Positions 33,392-42,818 of a stretch of 52,288 bases of DNA are shown one piece after another. The translations under genes were made by a program, and so were the position numbers. A model generated the notes under the pieces. The model worked only from the letters and a program-made list of their open reading frames with translations, searched no databases and was not told the DNA's origin. Origin of the DNA: Candidatus Lambdaproteobacteria bacterium RIFOXYD2_FULL_56_26 (GTDB taxonomy: Bacteria; SAR324; XYD2-FULL-50-16); assembly GCA_001783715.1 (NCBI GenBank), contig MFNF01000005.1, positions 1 through 52,288 on the forward strand, given 5' to 3'. The number at the start of each line of letters is the position of its first letter. Position 1 is the stretch's first letter.

Positions 33392-34690
33392 GCCCTCTGG
33401 GGCCATCAGCTCGCCTAAGGCCAAGCTGTCCTGGTTGCCGGTGATCTTCACCTGGACCAGTTGGTTGCCCAAGGCCTGCTCCGAGTGCAGCTGGACCCGC
33501 AAATAATTGTCGGCATAACCGGACCACCGGTTGCCGCCGCCGTTGTGTTCAAATAAAACCCGGACCTCCCGGCCCAGGTAAGACCGGGCAAAGGCCTCCT
33601 GCTTTTGGTCCCCCAACTCCCGCAAGGCCAAGGCCCGCTCGGTGATCACCTGAGGGGACAAAAACCCTTCCATCGACTCCGCCTTGGTTCCAGGGCGCAG
33701 GGCAAAGGGGAAGACGTGGAAATATTGCACCGCCGAACGGGCCAAGAGGTCGTAGGTGTCCTGGAACTCCCGGTCCGTCTCGCCGGGGAAGCCCACGATC
33801 ACGTCGGTCCCCACCCCCAGGTCCGGCACTTCCCGCACCGCCTGTTCCAAAAAGGCGAGGTATTCCGCCTGGTCGTACCGACGGCGCATGGCCTTCAAGA
33901 CCCGGTCCGAGCCGGATTGCAGGGGCAGGTGCAGGTGGGGGACCAGCTTGGCCCCTCGGTCGGCCATGGGGCCAAACACTTGGGTGCCCAGGGTGGTGGG
34001 CTCGATGCTGCTGATTCGGATTCGCTCTACCCCCGGCACGGTTTCCAGGGCGGCCAGGAGGTCCAAGAAGCCTTTTCCCCCTTCTTCATAACAACCTAGG
34101 TTGACCCCGGTCAGCACCAATTCCTTGACCCCCGCCGCCCCCAAAGAGCGGGCTTCGGCCAAGGTGTCCTCAAAAAGGCGGCTCCGAGAGCGGCCACGGG
34201 CCTGGGGGATGATACAAAAGGAACAAAGAAAATCGCAACCGTCTTGGATCTTCAGGTTCGCTCGGGTCAGGCCTCGGTGCTGGACCGGTGCGTCCAGGCT
34301 AAAAGCCCCCTTGCCGATCGCCCCCACCCGGACCACCGGCTCCCCGCCGGGCTCCACCAGGTCCAGGTATTGGGCCAACTTGAGTTTGTCTTCGGTGCCC
34401 AAGACCAAGTCCACCCCGCCGATGGCCAAGATCTCCTCCGAAGCCATTTGGGAGTAGCAACCGATCACCGCCACCTTGGCCCCGGGGTTTTGTTTTTGGA
34501 CCTGCCGGATCAGTTGCCTGCACTTGAGGTCACTGGGGCCGGTGACGGTACAGCTGTTGATCACACAAAGGTCCGCCCCGGTTTTGGCTTCGGTGATTTC
34601 GTAACCTTTGGCCTTGAGACTCTGGGCGATCAGGGCCGATTCGGTCTGGTTGAGCCGACAGCCTAGGGTGTAAAAACTGGCAGTTAACAT
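33389..34690 (-). CDS. mtaB: tRNA t6A37 methylthiotransferase
   Basis: 433 residues. An N-terminal UPF0004 domain (FYTLGCRLNQTES, INSCTVTGPSD) with three Cys is followed by a radical-SAM core with DGCDFLCSFC holding the CxxxCxxC 4Fe-4S site, and a C-terminal TRAM-like end. The enzyme adds a methylthio group to t6A at tRNA position 37 to give ms2t6A. GCRLNQ and the lack of MiaB-type features favour MtaB over MiaB or RimO. It is divergent from mutL. Confidence 0.93.
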   Translation of the reverse strand: MLTASFYTLGCRLNQTESALIAQSLKAKGYEITEAKTGADLCVINSCTVTGPSDLKCRQLIRQVQKQNPGAKVAVIGCYSQMASEEILAIGGVDLVLGTEDKLKLAQYLDLVEPGGEPVVRVGAIGKGAFSLDAPVQHRGLTRANLKIQDGCDFLCSFCIIPQARGRSRSRLFEDTLAEARSLGAAGVKELVLTGVNLGCYEEGGKGFLDLLAALETVPGVERIRISSIEPTTLGTQVFGPMADRGAKLVPHLHLPLQSGSDRVLKAMRRRYDQAEYLAFLEQAVREVPDLGVGTDVIVGFPGETDREFQDTYDLLARSAVQYFHVFPFALRPGTKAESMEGFLSPQVITERALALRELGDQKQEAFARSYLGREVRVLFEHNGGGNRWSGYADNYLRVQLHSEQALGNQLVQVKITGNQDSLALGELMAPEG

Positions 34691-34832
34691 GGGTCCTTGT
34701 AGATTGGACTTTTATTATCCAACCTCCTTTAGTTTCAAGCAACCCTTTCGGCGAAAAACCCTGGGCCTTTGGGCTGTACAGCGGGACAAGCTTTTGTTAC
34801 CTTGGAGAAAACTTTCATACCCTTGGCCCCCA

Positions 34833-36749
34833 ATGGCGTTGATCCGAATCCTACCTGAAGAGCTTATCAACAAAATCGCCGCCGGTGAAGTGGTCGAGCG
34901 GCCCGCTTCGGTGGTCAAGGAGCTGGTGGAAAACTCCATTGATGCCGGAGCCGACCAAATCTTTGTGACCGTCAACGAAGGCGGGAAGGCCCTGATTTCG
35001 GTGCTGGACAACGGGGCCGGGATGAGCGAAGAGGATGCCCGGAACTCGGTGCTGCGCCACGCCACTTCCAAACTCAAAACCGAAGAGGACCTGTTTGCCA
35101 TTGAGAGCCTAGGCTTTCGGGGAGAGGCCTTGGCGGCCATTGCCTCGGTTTCCCGGTTTGAACTTTGTACCTGTAGGGACGAAGTGGAGGGAGGGCTGAT
35201 GTTGAGCCTCGAAGGGGGCAAAAGGCCCAAGGAAGTGCGGATCGGCTTTCCCAAAGGCACCAAGATCACCGTGTCCGACCTGTTTTACAACCAACCGGCC
35301 CGGCTGAAGTTCCTCAAAAGCCTCAAAACCGAGTACCACCACATCTTCGACCTGCTCCTGCGTCTGGCCATTGCCCACCCAGAGATCCAATTCAAGCTCA
35401 CCCAAGACAAACAACTGGTCCTCAACCTGCCCAAGGGTCAGGACTTGCTGGAGCGGATCGCCGACTGCTACGGCCCCGAAATCGCCAAGGAACTGGTGCC
35501 GATCAACCACCAGGAAAGCTACCTTTCCTTCCAAGGTTACTTCTCCCATCCCGCCGCCGCCCGGAGCAGCAAGCGGTGGCAACAGACCTACGTCAACGGA
35601 CGGTCGGTCAAAAACCAGACCCTGACCCAGGCGGTTTACGAGGGTTACAAAACCTTGTTGATGAAAAACATGCACCCCATGTTTTTTCTCCAGCTCACCC
35701 TTCCGCCCGCCGAGCTGGATGTTAACGTCCACCCGGCCAAGACCGAGATCAGACTCAAAAACCCCACCTTGATCCACACCATCTTTGTGGAGACTTTGCA
35801 ACAGTCCCTCAAAGAGGCCAGCCGCAGGAGGTTTTTTACCCCGGAAGAGGAAGCCGAAGCTTACGGCAACCCGGCGTTTGGGGTAGGGGAGGGGCGGCAC
35901 CAAGGGGAGCCCAAGGCCAGCGCTCCGGCCAAGCTGTTTGTTGAACTCAGCGACCAGATGGGCTTTGAAACCAAAGTGATCCTCCCCGGCAAAACCGCCC
36001 CCAAAGCTCCACTGGCCAAGTCCCCAACGGTTCCGTCCCCTGCCGCTGTGACCCAGCCGGGCAGGGCGGTCCCAGGCTCTCCTCTATTGGAACCGGAAGA
36101 ACCGGCATTCAGCTTCACCGGCCCCAGCGCCTTCACCAAACCCAGCGCTACCCACTTGGGGCAAGGGGCCGAGGTTTTTAGCGCCATCGGACAATTGGCC
36201 CAAAAGTACATCTTGGCCCAGGCCGAAGGCAGGCTGGTCTTGGTGGACCAACATTCGGCCCACGAGCGGATCCGGTTTGAAGAGATTCGGACTGACTTTT
36301 ACGGCCAAAAGCTGGAAACCCACGGTCTGATGCTGCCGGTGATCCTGACCCTTCCCCCCCAAGACGGGTTGCTTTTGGAGCAGCACCAAGGAGACTTTGC
36401 CAAGGTGGGTTTTGGGATCGAACCCTTTGGGGGCAACGACTATGCGGTCAAGGAAGTCCCCAGCCTGCTCAAAGACAAGGATGTAGCGGCGGTGATCAAG
36501 GAGGTATTGGACGAAATGGCCCAGTTTGGACGGTCTGGGCGGATGGAAATCTTTTTTAACGAGGTCTTTGAAAAAATGGCCTGCCACAGCGCCATCCGGG
36601 CCGGACAGACCTTGAGTCTGCCGGAGATGCAATCCCTGCTCAACCAGTTGGTCAGTTTGGACCTCCAGGTCCATTGCCCCCACGGTCGTCCGGTGTTGGT
36701 GGAAATCAGCCTGACCGAGCTGGACAAGCGGTTCAAACGGACCGTTTAA
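34833..36749 (+). CDS. mutL: DNA mismatch repair protein MutL
   Basis: About 638 residues. The GHKL ATPase motifs are in order: ELVENSIDAGA, LDNGAGM and GFRGEALAAI, followed by the mid-domain QTYVNGRSVKN. A low-complexity linker (~residues 390-430) leads to a C-terminal dimerisation domain with LVDQHSAHERI, AIRAGQ and CPHGRP. MutL couples MutS mismatch recognition to strand incision. CPHGRP is known from MutL proteins with endonuclease activity, but the metal-binding DQHAxxER-type motif here reads DQHSAHERI, close to consensus. The ATG chosen gives the conserved MALIRILPEELINKIAAGE start. Confidence 0.97.
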   Translation: MALIRILPEELINKIAAGEVVERPASVVKELVENSIDAGADQIFVTVNEGGKALISVLDNGAGMSEEDARNSVLRHATSKLKTEEDLFAIESLGFRGEALAAIASVSRFELCTCRDEVEGGLMLSLEGGKRPKEVRIGFPKGTKITVSDLFYNQPARLKFLKSLKTEYHHIFDLLLRLAIAHPEIQFKLTQDKQLVLNLPKGQDLLERIADCYGPEIAKELVPINHQESYLSFQGYFSHPAAARSSKRWQQTYVNGRSVKNQTLTQAVYEGYKTLLMKNMHPMFFLQLTLPPAELDVNVHPAKTEIRLKNPTLIHTIFVETLQQSLKEASRRRFFTPEEEAEAYGNPAFGVGEGRHQGEPKASAPAKLFVELSDQMGFETKVILPGKTAPKAPLAKSPTVPSPAAVTQPGRAVPGSPLLEPEEPAFSFTGPSAFTKPSATHLGQGAEVFSAIGQLAQKYILAQAEGRLVLVDQHSAHERIRFEEIRTDFYGQKLETHGLMLPVILTLPPQDGLLLEQHQGDFAKVGFGIEPFGGNDYAVKEVPSLLKDKDVAAVIKEVLDEMAQFGRSGRMEIFFNEVFEKMACHSAIRAGQTLSLPEMQSLLNQLVSLDLQVHCPHGRPVLVEISLTELDKRFKRTV

Positions 36750-36777
36750 CACACGTAAGGACTCTCAAAGAGGAACC

Positions 36778-37197
36778 ATGAAAGGACCCCTGTTGTTGCT
36801 GTTTTTGTTGCTGGGCCAATCCGCACTTTGGGCAAAGCCGTACCTTGACAACCAAAACCAAACCGTTACCGATCTCAACACGGGGCTCACCTGGGACCAA
36901 AGGCAAAGCGCTCCGGTGAAGTGGTTGAAGGCAGAGCAATATTGCCGAGACTTGGAGCTTGGGTCCCACCAGGACTGGCGTTTGCCCAGTTTGGCGGAGT
37001 TGGAAGCTTTGGCCGAGAAAGACCGGGGATTGCCCTCTTTGGACCTCAAGTTTTTCCCTGGCACTGTTCCGGCCTTTTATTGGAGCGGCACCGCCCAGGG
37101 TGGAGCCAACCACTACGCCTATTCATTCGGGTACAATTTGTCCAACCTCTTTGGCCGGACGGCTACCGCCTACGTCCGTTGTGTTCGGGGGCAGTGA
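36778..37197 (+). CDS. Secreted Lcl-type DUF1566 protein
   Basis: 139 residues. A signal peptide (LLLLFLLLGQSALWA) is followed by a single DUF1566 domain: LTWDQ, AEQYCRDLEL, DWRLPSLAELEAL, FYWSGT and a final AYVRCVRG. The two Cys (YC, RC) probably form a disulphide. The family occurs in surface adhesins such as Legionella Lcl and in small secreted proteins of unknown function. GAGGAACC precedes the ATG. The coupling to mutL is loose (28 nt). Confidence 0.85.
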   Translation: MKGPLLLLFLLLGQSALWAKPYLDNQNQTVTDLNTGLTWDQRQSAPVKWLKAEQYCRDLELGSHQDWRLPSLAELEALAEKDRGLPSLDLKFFPGTVPAFYWSGTAQGGANHYAYSFGYNLSNLFGRTATAYVRCVRGQ

Positions 37198-37293
37198 CCC
37201 AACCCCCGTCTCCCTCCTCCTCAGCCCGGTCCTAGACAAAGGTGCCGCAAACCGGTACCTTCAAAAACCCGATCCACCCTCCCTTGGACCCTG

Positions 37294-38631
37294 ATGAAAC
37301 TGATTGCCCTTGTCGGCAAGCCCAATGTGGGCAAATCCACCCTGTTCAACCGTTTGGTTGGCCGCCGCCAAGCGATTGTTGGCCCCGTTGCGGGTCTGAC
37401 CCGAGACCGGAACATTGCCCAGGTCGAACGGCGGGGCTACCGGTACCTCTTGATGGACACCGGCGGCTTCGAGCCGGAGGTCAAGGAGGGCATCCGGGCC
37501 AAGATGAAGGAACAAAGCCAGCTGGCGGTCGAAGAAGCGGACATCATCCTTTTTGTCCTGGACCGCCTCTCGGGGCTCACCGAGCAGGACAAGGAGATCT
37601 ACCATTACCTGGTCCAGTCCGGGAAACCGGTTTATCTGGTGGTCAACAAGGTGGACGGAGAAACCCACGAAGCGGGGACCGGGGAGTTTTACGAACTGGG
37701 GGCCAAGGAGATTTTTACGGTCAGCGCCGAACATGGAAGGGGGGTCAACGATCTGTTTGACCGGTTGGTTGAAGACCACCCCGATCTGGCGGGCGACCCA
37801 GCCGAAGAGGAAGAGGAACGAATCTCCATCGCCCTCTTAGGAAGGCCCAATGCGGGCAAATCCAGTCTGGCCAACGCCTTTTTGGGGCACAACAAACAGA
37901 TTGTGGACGACGAACCTGGCACCACCAGAGACCCGGTGGACAACGATTTTACCTTTTACGGCCAAAAACTCAAACTGATCGACACCGCCGGACTCAAACG
38001 CAAGGCCAGGGTCAGTTTGCAGGTGGACCATTATTCGATGGTCGGGGCGATCCGCTCTATCGAACGGTGTGACGTTGGGATCCTGGTTATTGATGCTACC
38101 GCCGGGGTGGTGGAACAGGACGCACGGATCGGCGGCTACATCGAAGAGGCGGGCAAGGGAGTGGTGATCGTGGTCAACAAGTGGGACTTGGTGGCCAAGG
38201 ACAGCAAAACCATGCACAAGATGGAAGAAGAGATAAGGGCGGAACTGCAATTTCTTTCTTTTGCCCCGATCCTCTTTGTTTCGGCCAAGGAAGGGCAGAG
38301 GGTGCCCAAGGTGTTGGAAGCTGCGATCCGGGTCTTTGAGTCTTGCAGGAAGCGGGTCAAAACCGCCGACTGCAACAAGGTCCTGGCCGAGATCACCGTC
38401 CGCCATTCCCCGCCGGGCAAGGCAGGCCGCAAGACAAGGCTTTATTATGCCTCCCAAGTGAGCATCAGGCCCCCGACCTTTGTGGTCCACACCAACGACC
38501 CGGACACCATCGTAGAGTCCTACCGCCGTTACATGGTCCAGCAGCTGCGCCATTATTTCGGGTTTGAGGGAACCCCAATTCGGGTCCTTTGGCGGGACAA
38601 AAACAAGAAAAAGGAAGGAGAAGAGGAATGA
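37294..38631 (+). CDS. der: Ribosome-assembly GTPase Der (EngA)
   Basis: 445 residues. Two tandem GTPase domains are present: GKPNVGKST at 7-15 with DTGGF and NKVD, and GRPNAGKSS near 183 with DTAGL and NKWD. A C-terminal KH-like domain ends in PIRVLWRDKNKKK. Der acts in maturation of the 50S ribosomal subunit. The stop overlaps the exbB start (ATGA). Confidence 0.98.
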   Translation: MKLIALVGKPNVGKSTLFNRLVGRRQAIVGPVAGLTRDRNIAQVERRGYRYLLMDTGGFEPEVKEGIRAKMKEQSQLAVEEADIILFVLDRLSGLTEQDKEIYHYLVQSGKPVYLVVNKVDGETHEAGTGEFYELGAKEIFTVSAEHGRGVNDLFDRLVEDHPDLAGDPAEEEEERISIALLGRPNAGKSSLANAFLGHNKQIVDDEPGTTRDPVDNDFTFYGQKLKLIDTAGLKRKARVSLQVDHYSMVGAIRSIERCDVGILVIDATAGVVEQDARIGGYIEEAGKGVVIVVNKWDLVAKDSKTMHKMEEEIRAELQFLSFAPILFVSAKEGQRVPKVLEAAIRVFESCRKRVKTADCNKVLAEITVRHSPPGKAGRKTRLYYASQVSIRPPTFVVHTNDPDTIVESYRRYMVQQLRHYFGFEGTPIRVLWRDKNKKKEGEEE

Positions 38632-39248
38632 ACTTTTTAAGCCCGGAGATGCTGGCCCAAGGCGGGCCGATTGTCTTGGTTCAACTGGTGGTTTCGGTGG
38701 TCGCCTTGGCCATAGTTTTGGAAAGGTTGGTTTACCTGCGCCATTCAAACATCGTCAAACTGGACCTTTACCACGAGGTCCTGCGGCTGGTGGCCGGAGG
38801 GCAGCCCAAGGTGGCGCTGGAGACCGCCAAGGGCGACCCGAGCCCGATGATGCGGATTTGTGAGGCCGCCTTGAGCCACCCCGAACAGACCCAAGACCAG
38901 CTGCGGGAAACCATCGAAGATGCCGGTCGGCACGAAGCGCCCCGGCTGGAACGCTACCTGACCAGCCTACAAACCATCGCCGTGATCAGCCCGCTCTTGG
39001 GCCTTTTGGGCACCGTCACCGGGATGATGCGGGTTTTTGAAACCATCGTCACAGAAGGCAACGGTAACACCAGCCTCCTGGCCGGGGGGATCTCCGAAGC
39101 GATGGTGACCACCGCCGTGGGTCTGACCATTGCCATCCCGGCGCTGGTTTTTTATAGCTACCTGAGCCGCCGGGCGGAAAACCTGTTGATCGAAATGGAA
39201 CGCTACGCCTTGCGACTCCACGCCACCTTGGGCCGGAGGAGCAAATGA
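38628..39248 (+). CDS. ExbB/TolQ-type proton channel subunit
   Basis: About 206 residues. Three membrane helices: one near the N-terminus (IVLVQLVVSVVALAIVLERL), then two around ISPLLGLLGTVTGMM and AMVTTAVGLTIAIPALVFYSYL. These carry the MotA/TolQ/ExbB signature. It powers a TonB- or TolA-like protein using the proton gradient, together with the ExbD partner that follows with an ATGA overlap. TonB or TolA is not in the window, so Exb and Tol types cannot be told apart. Confidence 0.93.
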   Translation: MNFLSPEMLAQGGPIVLVQLVVSVVALAIVLERLVYLRHSNIVKLDLYHEVLRLVAGGQPKVALETAKGDPSPMMRICEAALSHPEQTQDQLRETIEDAGRHEAPRLERYLTSLQTIAVISPLLGLLGTVTGMMRVFETIVTEGNGNTSLLAGGISEAMVTTAVGLTIAIPALVFYSYLSRRAENLLIEMERYALRLHATLGRRSK

Positions 39249-39652
39249 GGTTCAAGGAGCGGCAAAAGCCCAAGATCGGCATGGACCTGACTCCGCTGAT
39301 CGATGTGGTGTTTTTGTTGCTGATCTTTTTTATCGTTTCCACCACTTTCGTGGCCAATCCGGGGATTCTGGTCAACCTGCCCAAAGCCAGTGCCCGCCCG
39401 GTGGCGCAAAAGCCGGAGACGATTGAGGTGACCTTGACCCAAGACCACCGGATCTACCTGGAGGGCCAAGAGGTCGCCCCTGGGCAGCTCCAGGATGAAC
39501 TGGTCGCCCTGACCCAGGGCAAGGGCACCCCCGGGCTGATCATCCGGGCCGACGGAGCGGCTCAACACCAAAGAGTGGTGGAGATCATGGATGCCGCCTA
39601 CAAGGCCGGAGTGACCCGGCTTTCGGTTGCCACCTTGGATTCCCGTCCTTAG
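39245..39652 (+). CDS. ExbD/TolR-type partner
   Basis: 135 residues. One membrane helix with the ion-carrying Asp in MDLTPLIDVVFLLLIFF, then a periplasmic domain (IEVTLTQDHRIYLEGQEV, RADGAAQHQRVVEIMDA) typical of ExbD/TolR. It is paired with the ExbB gene by a 4-nt overlap. It is a useful in-window comparison for the stator-like gene at 9873, whose helix has Glu where this has Asp. Confidence 0.95.
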   Translation: MRFKERQKPKIGMDLTPLIDVVFLLLIFFIVSTTFVANPGILVNLPKASARPVAQKPETIEVTLTQDHRIYLEGQEVAPGQLQDELVALTQGKGTPGLIIRADGAAQHQRVVEIMDAAYKAGVTRLSVATLDSRP

Positions 39653-39655
39653 AAG

Positions 39656-40420
39656 ATGAAGCTCACCGGGGTTGTGATCACTTACAACGAAGAGGCCAAT
39701 CTCAAGGATTGCCTGACCTCCCTCGACTTTTGCGATTTTTTGTTGGTGGTGGATTCGGACAGCACCGACCAAACCAAGGCCATTGCCCAGGACCAGGGGG
39801 CCAGGGTCCTCAACCAACCCTTCTTGGGCCATGTCAAACAAAAGCAGTTTGCCCTGGAGCAGGCCCAGACCGATTGGGTCTTGTTCCTGGATGCGGACGA
39901 ACGGCTCGGGCCGGAACTGCGGGCTTCGATCCTGGCGCTGAAGGAGCAGGTGGAGCCCCGGCATTGGGGTTATGAGGTGAGTCGAAAGAGCTTCCACCTG
40001 GGCCGGTGGATTCTGCACGGCGGCTGGTACCCCGACCGGGGGATTCGGCTTTTCCACAAGGAGCATGGCCGGTGGAGCGGTTACGATCCCCATGACAAGG
40101 TGGAGGTGGAAGGGCCGGTGGCTCGGTTGGAAGGGGACCTGGAGCACTTTGTCTTTCGCAACCTTTCCCACAACGTCCAAAAAAACGATTTTTATTCCTC
40201 CATCATGGCCCAGGACCTCTTTGCCCAAGGCAAACGGCCCAGTCTGGCCAAGCTGCTTTTGAAGCCGCCCTACAAGTTTTTTGAATGTTACCTGCTCAAG
40301 GCGGGGTTTTTGGACGGGCTGCCGGGGCTGATCATTGCAGTCGGGGCAGCCTATTCGATCTTCCTCAAATTCGCCAAGCTTTGGGAACTCGGGCAAAATG
40401 ACCCCAAAAGCCGCCCTTAG
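39656..40420 (+). CDS. Family 2 glycosyltransferase, WaaE/KdtX-like LPS core enzyme
   Basis: 254 residues. The GT-A core has VVITYNEEANLKDCL, VVDSDSTDQT and FLDADERLGPELRA (a DxD metal site). The downstream HGGWYPDRGIRLFHKE and the C-terminal KFFECYLLKAGFLDGLPG stretches are typical of the LPS-core glucosyltransferase WaaE family. It probably adds a sugar to LPS core at the cytoplasmic face of the inner membrane. The ATG is 4 nt after the exbD stop. Confidence 0.9.
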   Translation: MKLTGVVITYNEEANLKDCLTSLDFCDFLLVVDSDSTDQTKAIAQDQGARVLNQPFLGHVKQKQFALEQAQTDWVLFLDADERLGPELRASILALKEQVEPRHWGYEVSRKSFHLGRWILHGGWYPDRGIRLFHKEHGRWSGYDPHDKVEVEGPVARLEGDLEHFVFRNLSHNVQKNDFYSSIMAQDLFAQGKRPSLAKLLLKPPYKFFECYLLKAGFLDGLPGLIIAVGAAYSIFLKFAKLWELGQNDPKSRP

Positions 40421-41459
40421 GCTCAGCTCCTCTTTGACCGATTGGTTCAAAGACATCGCCAGGCCCCTGCCTTGGCGGGTTTCTTACGACCCCTATGGAG
40501 TTTGGGTTTCGGAGATCATGTGCCAACAAACCCGGATCGAAACGGTGCTGCCCTACTACCGCCGTTGGATGGAGCGACTGCCGGGGGTGAAGGCCTTGGC
40601 CCAGGTTTCCGGGCCGGAATTGCTCAAACTCTGGGAAGGGTTGGGTTATTATTCCAGAGCCCGAAACCTACAAAAGGCGGCTGCCCAAATTTTGGAGCGC
40701 CACCAGGGAAACTTGCCCACCAATCGCCCGGACCTGGAGGCTTTGCCGGGGATTGGTCCTTATACCGCCGGGGCGATCCTCTCAATTGCTTTTAACCAAC
40801 CGGAACCTTTGCTGGACGGCAACATCGAGCGGGTCCTGAGCCGGGTGCTGGACCTGCCCGAAAATGTCCGGGCCAAGCCGGGGCGAGAACGTCTGACCCA
40901 AGCGGTCACCGCCCTACTCCAGGCGGGGGAGCCCCGACAAGTGGCCCAAGGGCTGATGGAGCTGGGGGCCTTGGTTTGTTTGCCCCAAACCCCCCAATGC
41001 TTGGGCTGTCCACTGTTAGGCCAGTGCCTCGCCCAAGAGCGGGGTACCTGGAGCGACCGACCCCAACTCCCACCCCGCCCGGCGACAGTCAAGGAGAAGC
41101 GGTTGGTGCTGGTTTTTAGTCACCAAGGGCGGTATTACCTGGAGCCCCAACCAAAGGGCCAAAAATGGGCAGGGATGTTGCTTTTCCCCTTGTGGCTCCA
41201 AGCTGAATGGCCCAGCCTTGAGGGCCTAAAGGAACAGCTGTGGGACCGCTACAGCCTTAGACCTCAACCGCAAGAACTGGGGCGGTTCAAATACAATGTG
41301 ACCTGCTACCAAGTGGAGGCCTGGGCTTGGCAATTGCCCTTGGAAAGCAAGCCCCAATGGCCAGGGTTGTGGCTGAGCGGCCAAGAACTGGGCCAATTGG
41401 GGCTACCTCGGCCCAGCCTGTTGACCCTGGGCCTCTTGGGATCGGCCCGGTTGGGGTAA
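40398..41459 (+). CDS. mutY: A/G-specific adenine DNA glycosylase
   Basis: About 353 residues. The HhH-GPD glycosylase has catalytic Glu39 in VSEIMCQQTR and Asp140 in LDGNIERV, after the LPGIGPYTAGAI hairpin. The 4Fe-4S loop CLPQTPQCLGCPLLGQC (C-x6-C-x2-C-x5-C) follows. A C-terminal NUDIX-like domain recognises 8-oxoG. MutY removes A paired with 8-oxoG. The ATG at 40398 overlaps the end of the glycosyltransferase gene; the frame extends a further 21 codons upstream. Confidence 0.96.
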   Translation: MTPKAALRLSSSLTDWFKDIARPLPWRVSYDPYGVWVSEIMCQQTRIETVLPYYRRWMERLPGVKALAQVSGPELLKLWEGLGYYSRARNLQKAAAQILERHQGNLPTNRPDLEALPGIGPYTAGAILSIAFNQPEPLLDGNIERVLSRVLDLPENVRAKPGRERLTQAVTALLQAGEPRQVAQGLMELGALVCLPQTPQCLGCPLLGQCLAQERGTWSDRPQLPPRPATVKEKRLVLVFSHQGRYYLEPQPKGQKWAGMLLFPLWLQAEWPSLEGLKEQLWDRYSLRPQPQELGRFKYNVTCYQVEAWAWQLPLESKPQWPGLWLSGQELGQLGLPRPSLLTLGLLGSARLG

Positions 41460-41564
41460 ACCCTTCTGTTTCGGGTGGTCCGGGACCGGTGAAAGGCTTG
41501 CCAATCCTAGTGGAGGCTGTTATTCTCGACCTTTGTTTGCAAAAAAAACGACAGGAACCAGCCG

Positions 41565-42818
41565 ATGGGCCAGATGAATTTGCAGATCGTCAAAGGAATG
41601 AGGGACTTGGTTGACCAAGAGGTCCGGGTCTTCGCCCATCTGGAAGAACAGGCCCGCAAGGTCTTTGGGCTTTACGGCTACCAGGAGCTCCGCACCCCGA
41701 TCCTGGAAATGGCCGAATTGTTTGTCCACGCCATTGGTGAAGAGACCGACATTGTGGGCAAGGAAATGTACCTCTTGGAAGACAAAAAAGGCGGAAAACT
41801 GGCCCTGCGCCCCGAGGGGACTGCGCCGGTGGTGCGCTTTGTCGCCCAGTCCCAGGTCCTCAAACACCAAAAACAGGCCAAGTATTTTTACCTGGGCCCG
41901 ATGTTCCGGTACGAACGGCCCCAAAAGGGTCGGTTCCGGCAGTTCCACCAGATCGGGGTGGAATGTTTTGGCCACGATGGAGCAGACGGGGACCTGGAAC
42001 TCTTTTTGATGCTCCGCCAGTACTTCGCCGCCATTGCCCTGACCGAAGTCACCTTCCAGCTCAACAGCATCGGCTGCCCGGACCCCCAATGTCGCCCGTC
42101 CTACAAGGCCAATTTGGTGTCCTACCTCAAGGAAAAGAAGGCCGAGCTTTGTGAGGACTGCAATCGCCGGATGGAGACCAACCCTTTACGGGTCCTCGAC
42201 TGCAAAGTGGCAGGCTGCCAGGGGATCACCCAAGCGGCCCCTAAAAGCACCGAGCACCTTTGTAGCCCCTGTGCCAACCATTTTTCGGAACTCCAGGCCC
42301 TCTTGGCGGAACACCAAATCGCCTACGAACTGAACCACCGGCTGGTCCGGGGTTTGGACTATTATTCCCGCACGGTCTTTGAGGTGTATTCGGCCAACCT
42401 GGGGGCCCAAAGTGCCGCCGGTGGCGGTGGGCGGTTTGACGGCCTGTTTGCCCAGTACGGCGAAGCCCCGGTGCCCAGCATCGGCTTTGCCTTGGGCCTG
42501 GACCGTTTGGCTCTCTTGGCCCCCCCTCCGGCCCCCGAGGCCCCTGGGGTCTTTGTGATCGGTTTTGACCGATCACTGGTCGCCAAATGGGTAGCCAAGG
42601 TCCGGGAAGCAGGTGTAAAGTGCAGCTACGACCCAGGTCTGGCTTCGATGAAAAGCCAGTTCAAACAGGCAGACAAGGCCCAGGCAAGGTTGGTGGTGAT
42701 CTTGGGGGAAGAGGAGCTTTTGGCGGGCAAGGTGACGGTCAAGGACCTCTCCAAAGGGGCGCAAGCGACCTACAGCCCCGAAGGGGCGCTCAACCTGATT
42801 TTGGAGGTACTGAGGTGA
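41565..42818 (+). CDS. hisS: Histidyl-tRNA synthetase
   Basis: 417 residues. Class II motifs are present: the N-terminal GMRDLV, LRPEGTAPVVR (motif 2 region), FRYERPQKGRFRQFHQ and GLDYYSRTVFEV. GGGGRFDGL precedes the anticodon-binding domain (GVKCSYDPG). It charges tRNA-His, one of the tRNAs encoded in this window. AGGA lies 8 nt before the ATG. The stop overlaps the hemA start. Confidence 0.97.
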   Translation: MGQMNLQIVKGMRDLVDQEVRVFAHLEEQARKVFGLYGYQELRTPILEMAELFVHAIGEETDIVGKEMYLLEDKKGGKLALRPEGTAPVVRFVAQSQVLKHQKQAKYFYLGPMFRYERPQKGRFRQFHQIGVECFGHDGADGDLELFLMLRQYFAAIALTEVTFQLNSIGCPDPQCRPSYKANLVSYLKEKKAELCEDCNRRMETNPLRVLDCKVAGCQGITQAAPKSTEHLCSPCANHFSELQALLAEHQIAYELNHRLVRGLDYYSRTVFEVYSANLGAQSAAGGGGRFDGLFAQYGEAPVPSIGFALGLDRLALLAPPPAPEAPGVFVIGFDRSLVAKWVAKVREAGVKCSYDPGLASMKSQFKQADKAQARLVVILGEEELLAGKVTVKDLSKGAQATYSPEGALNLILEVLR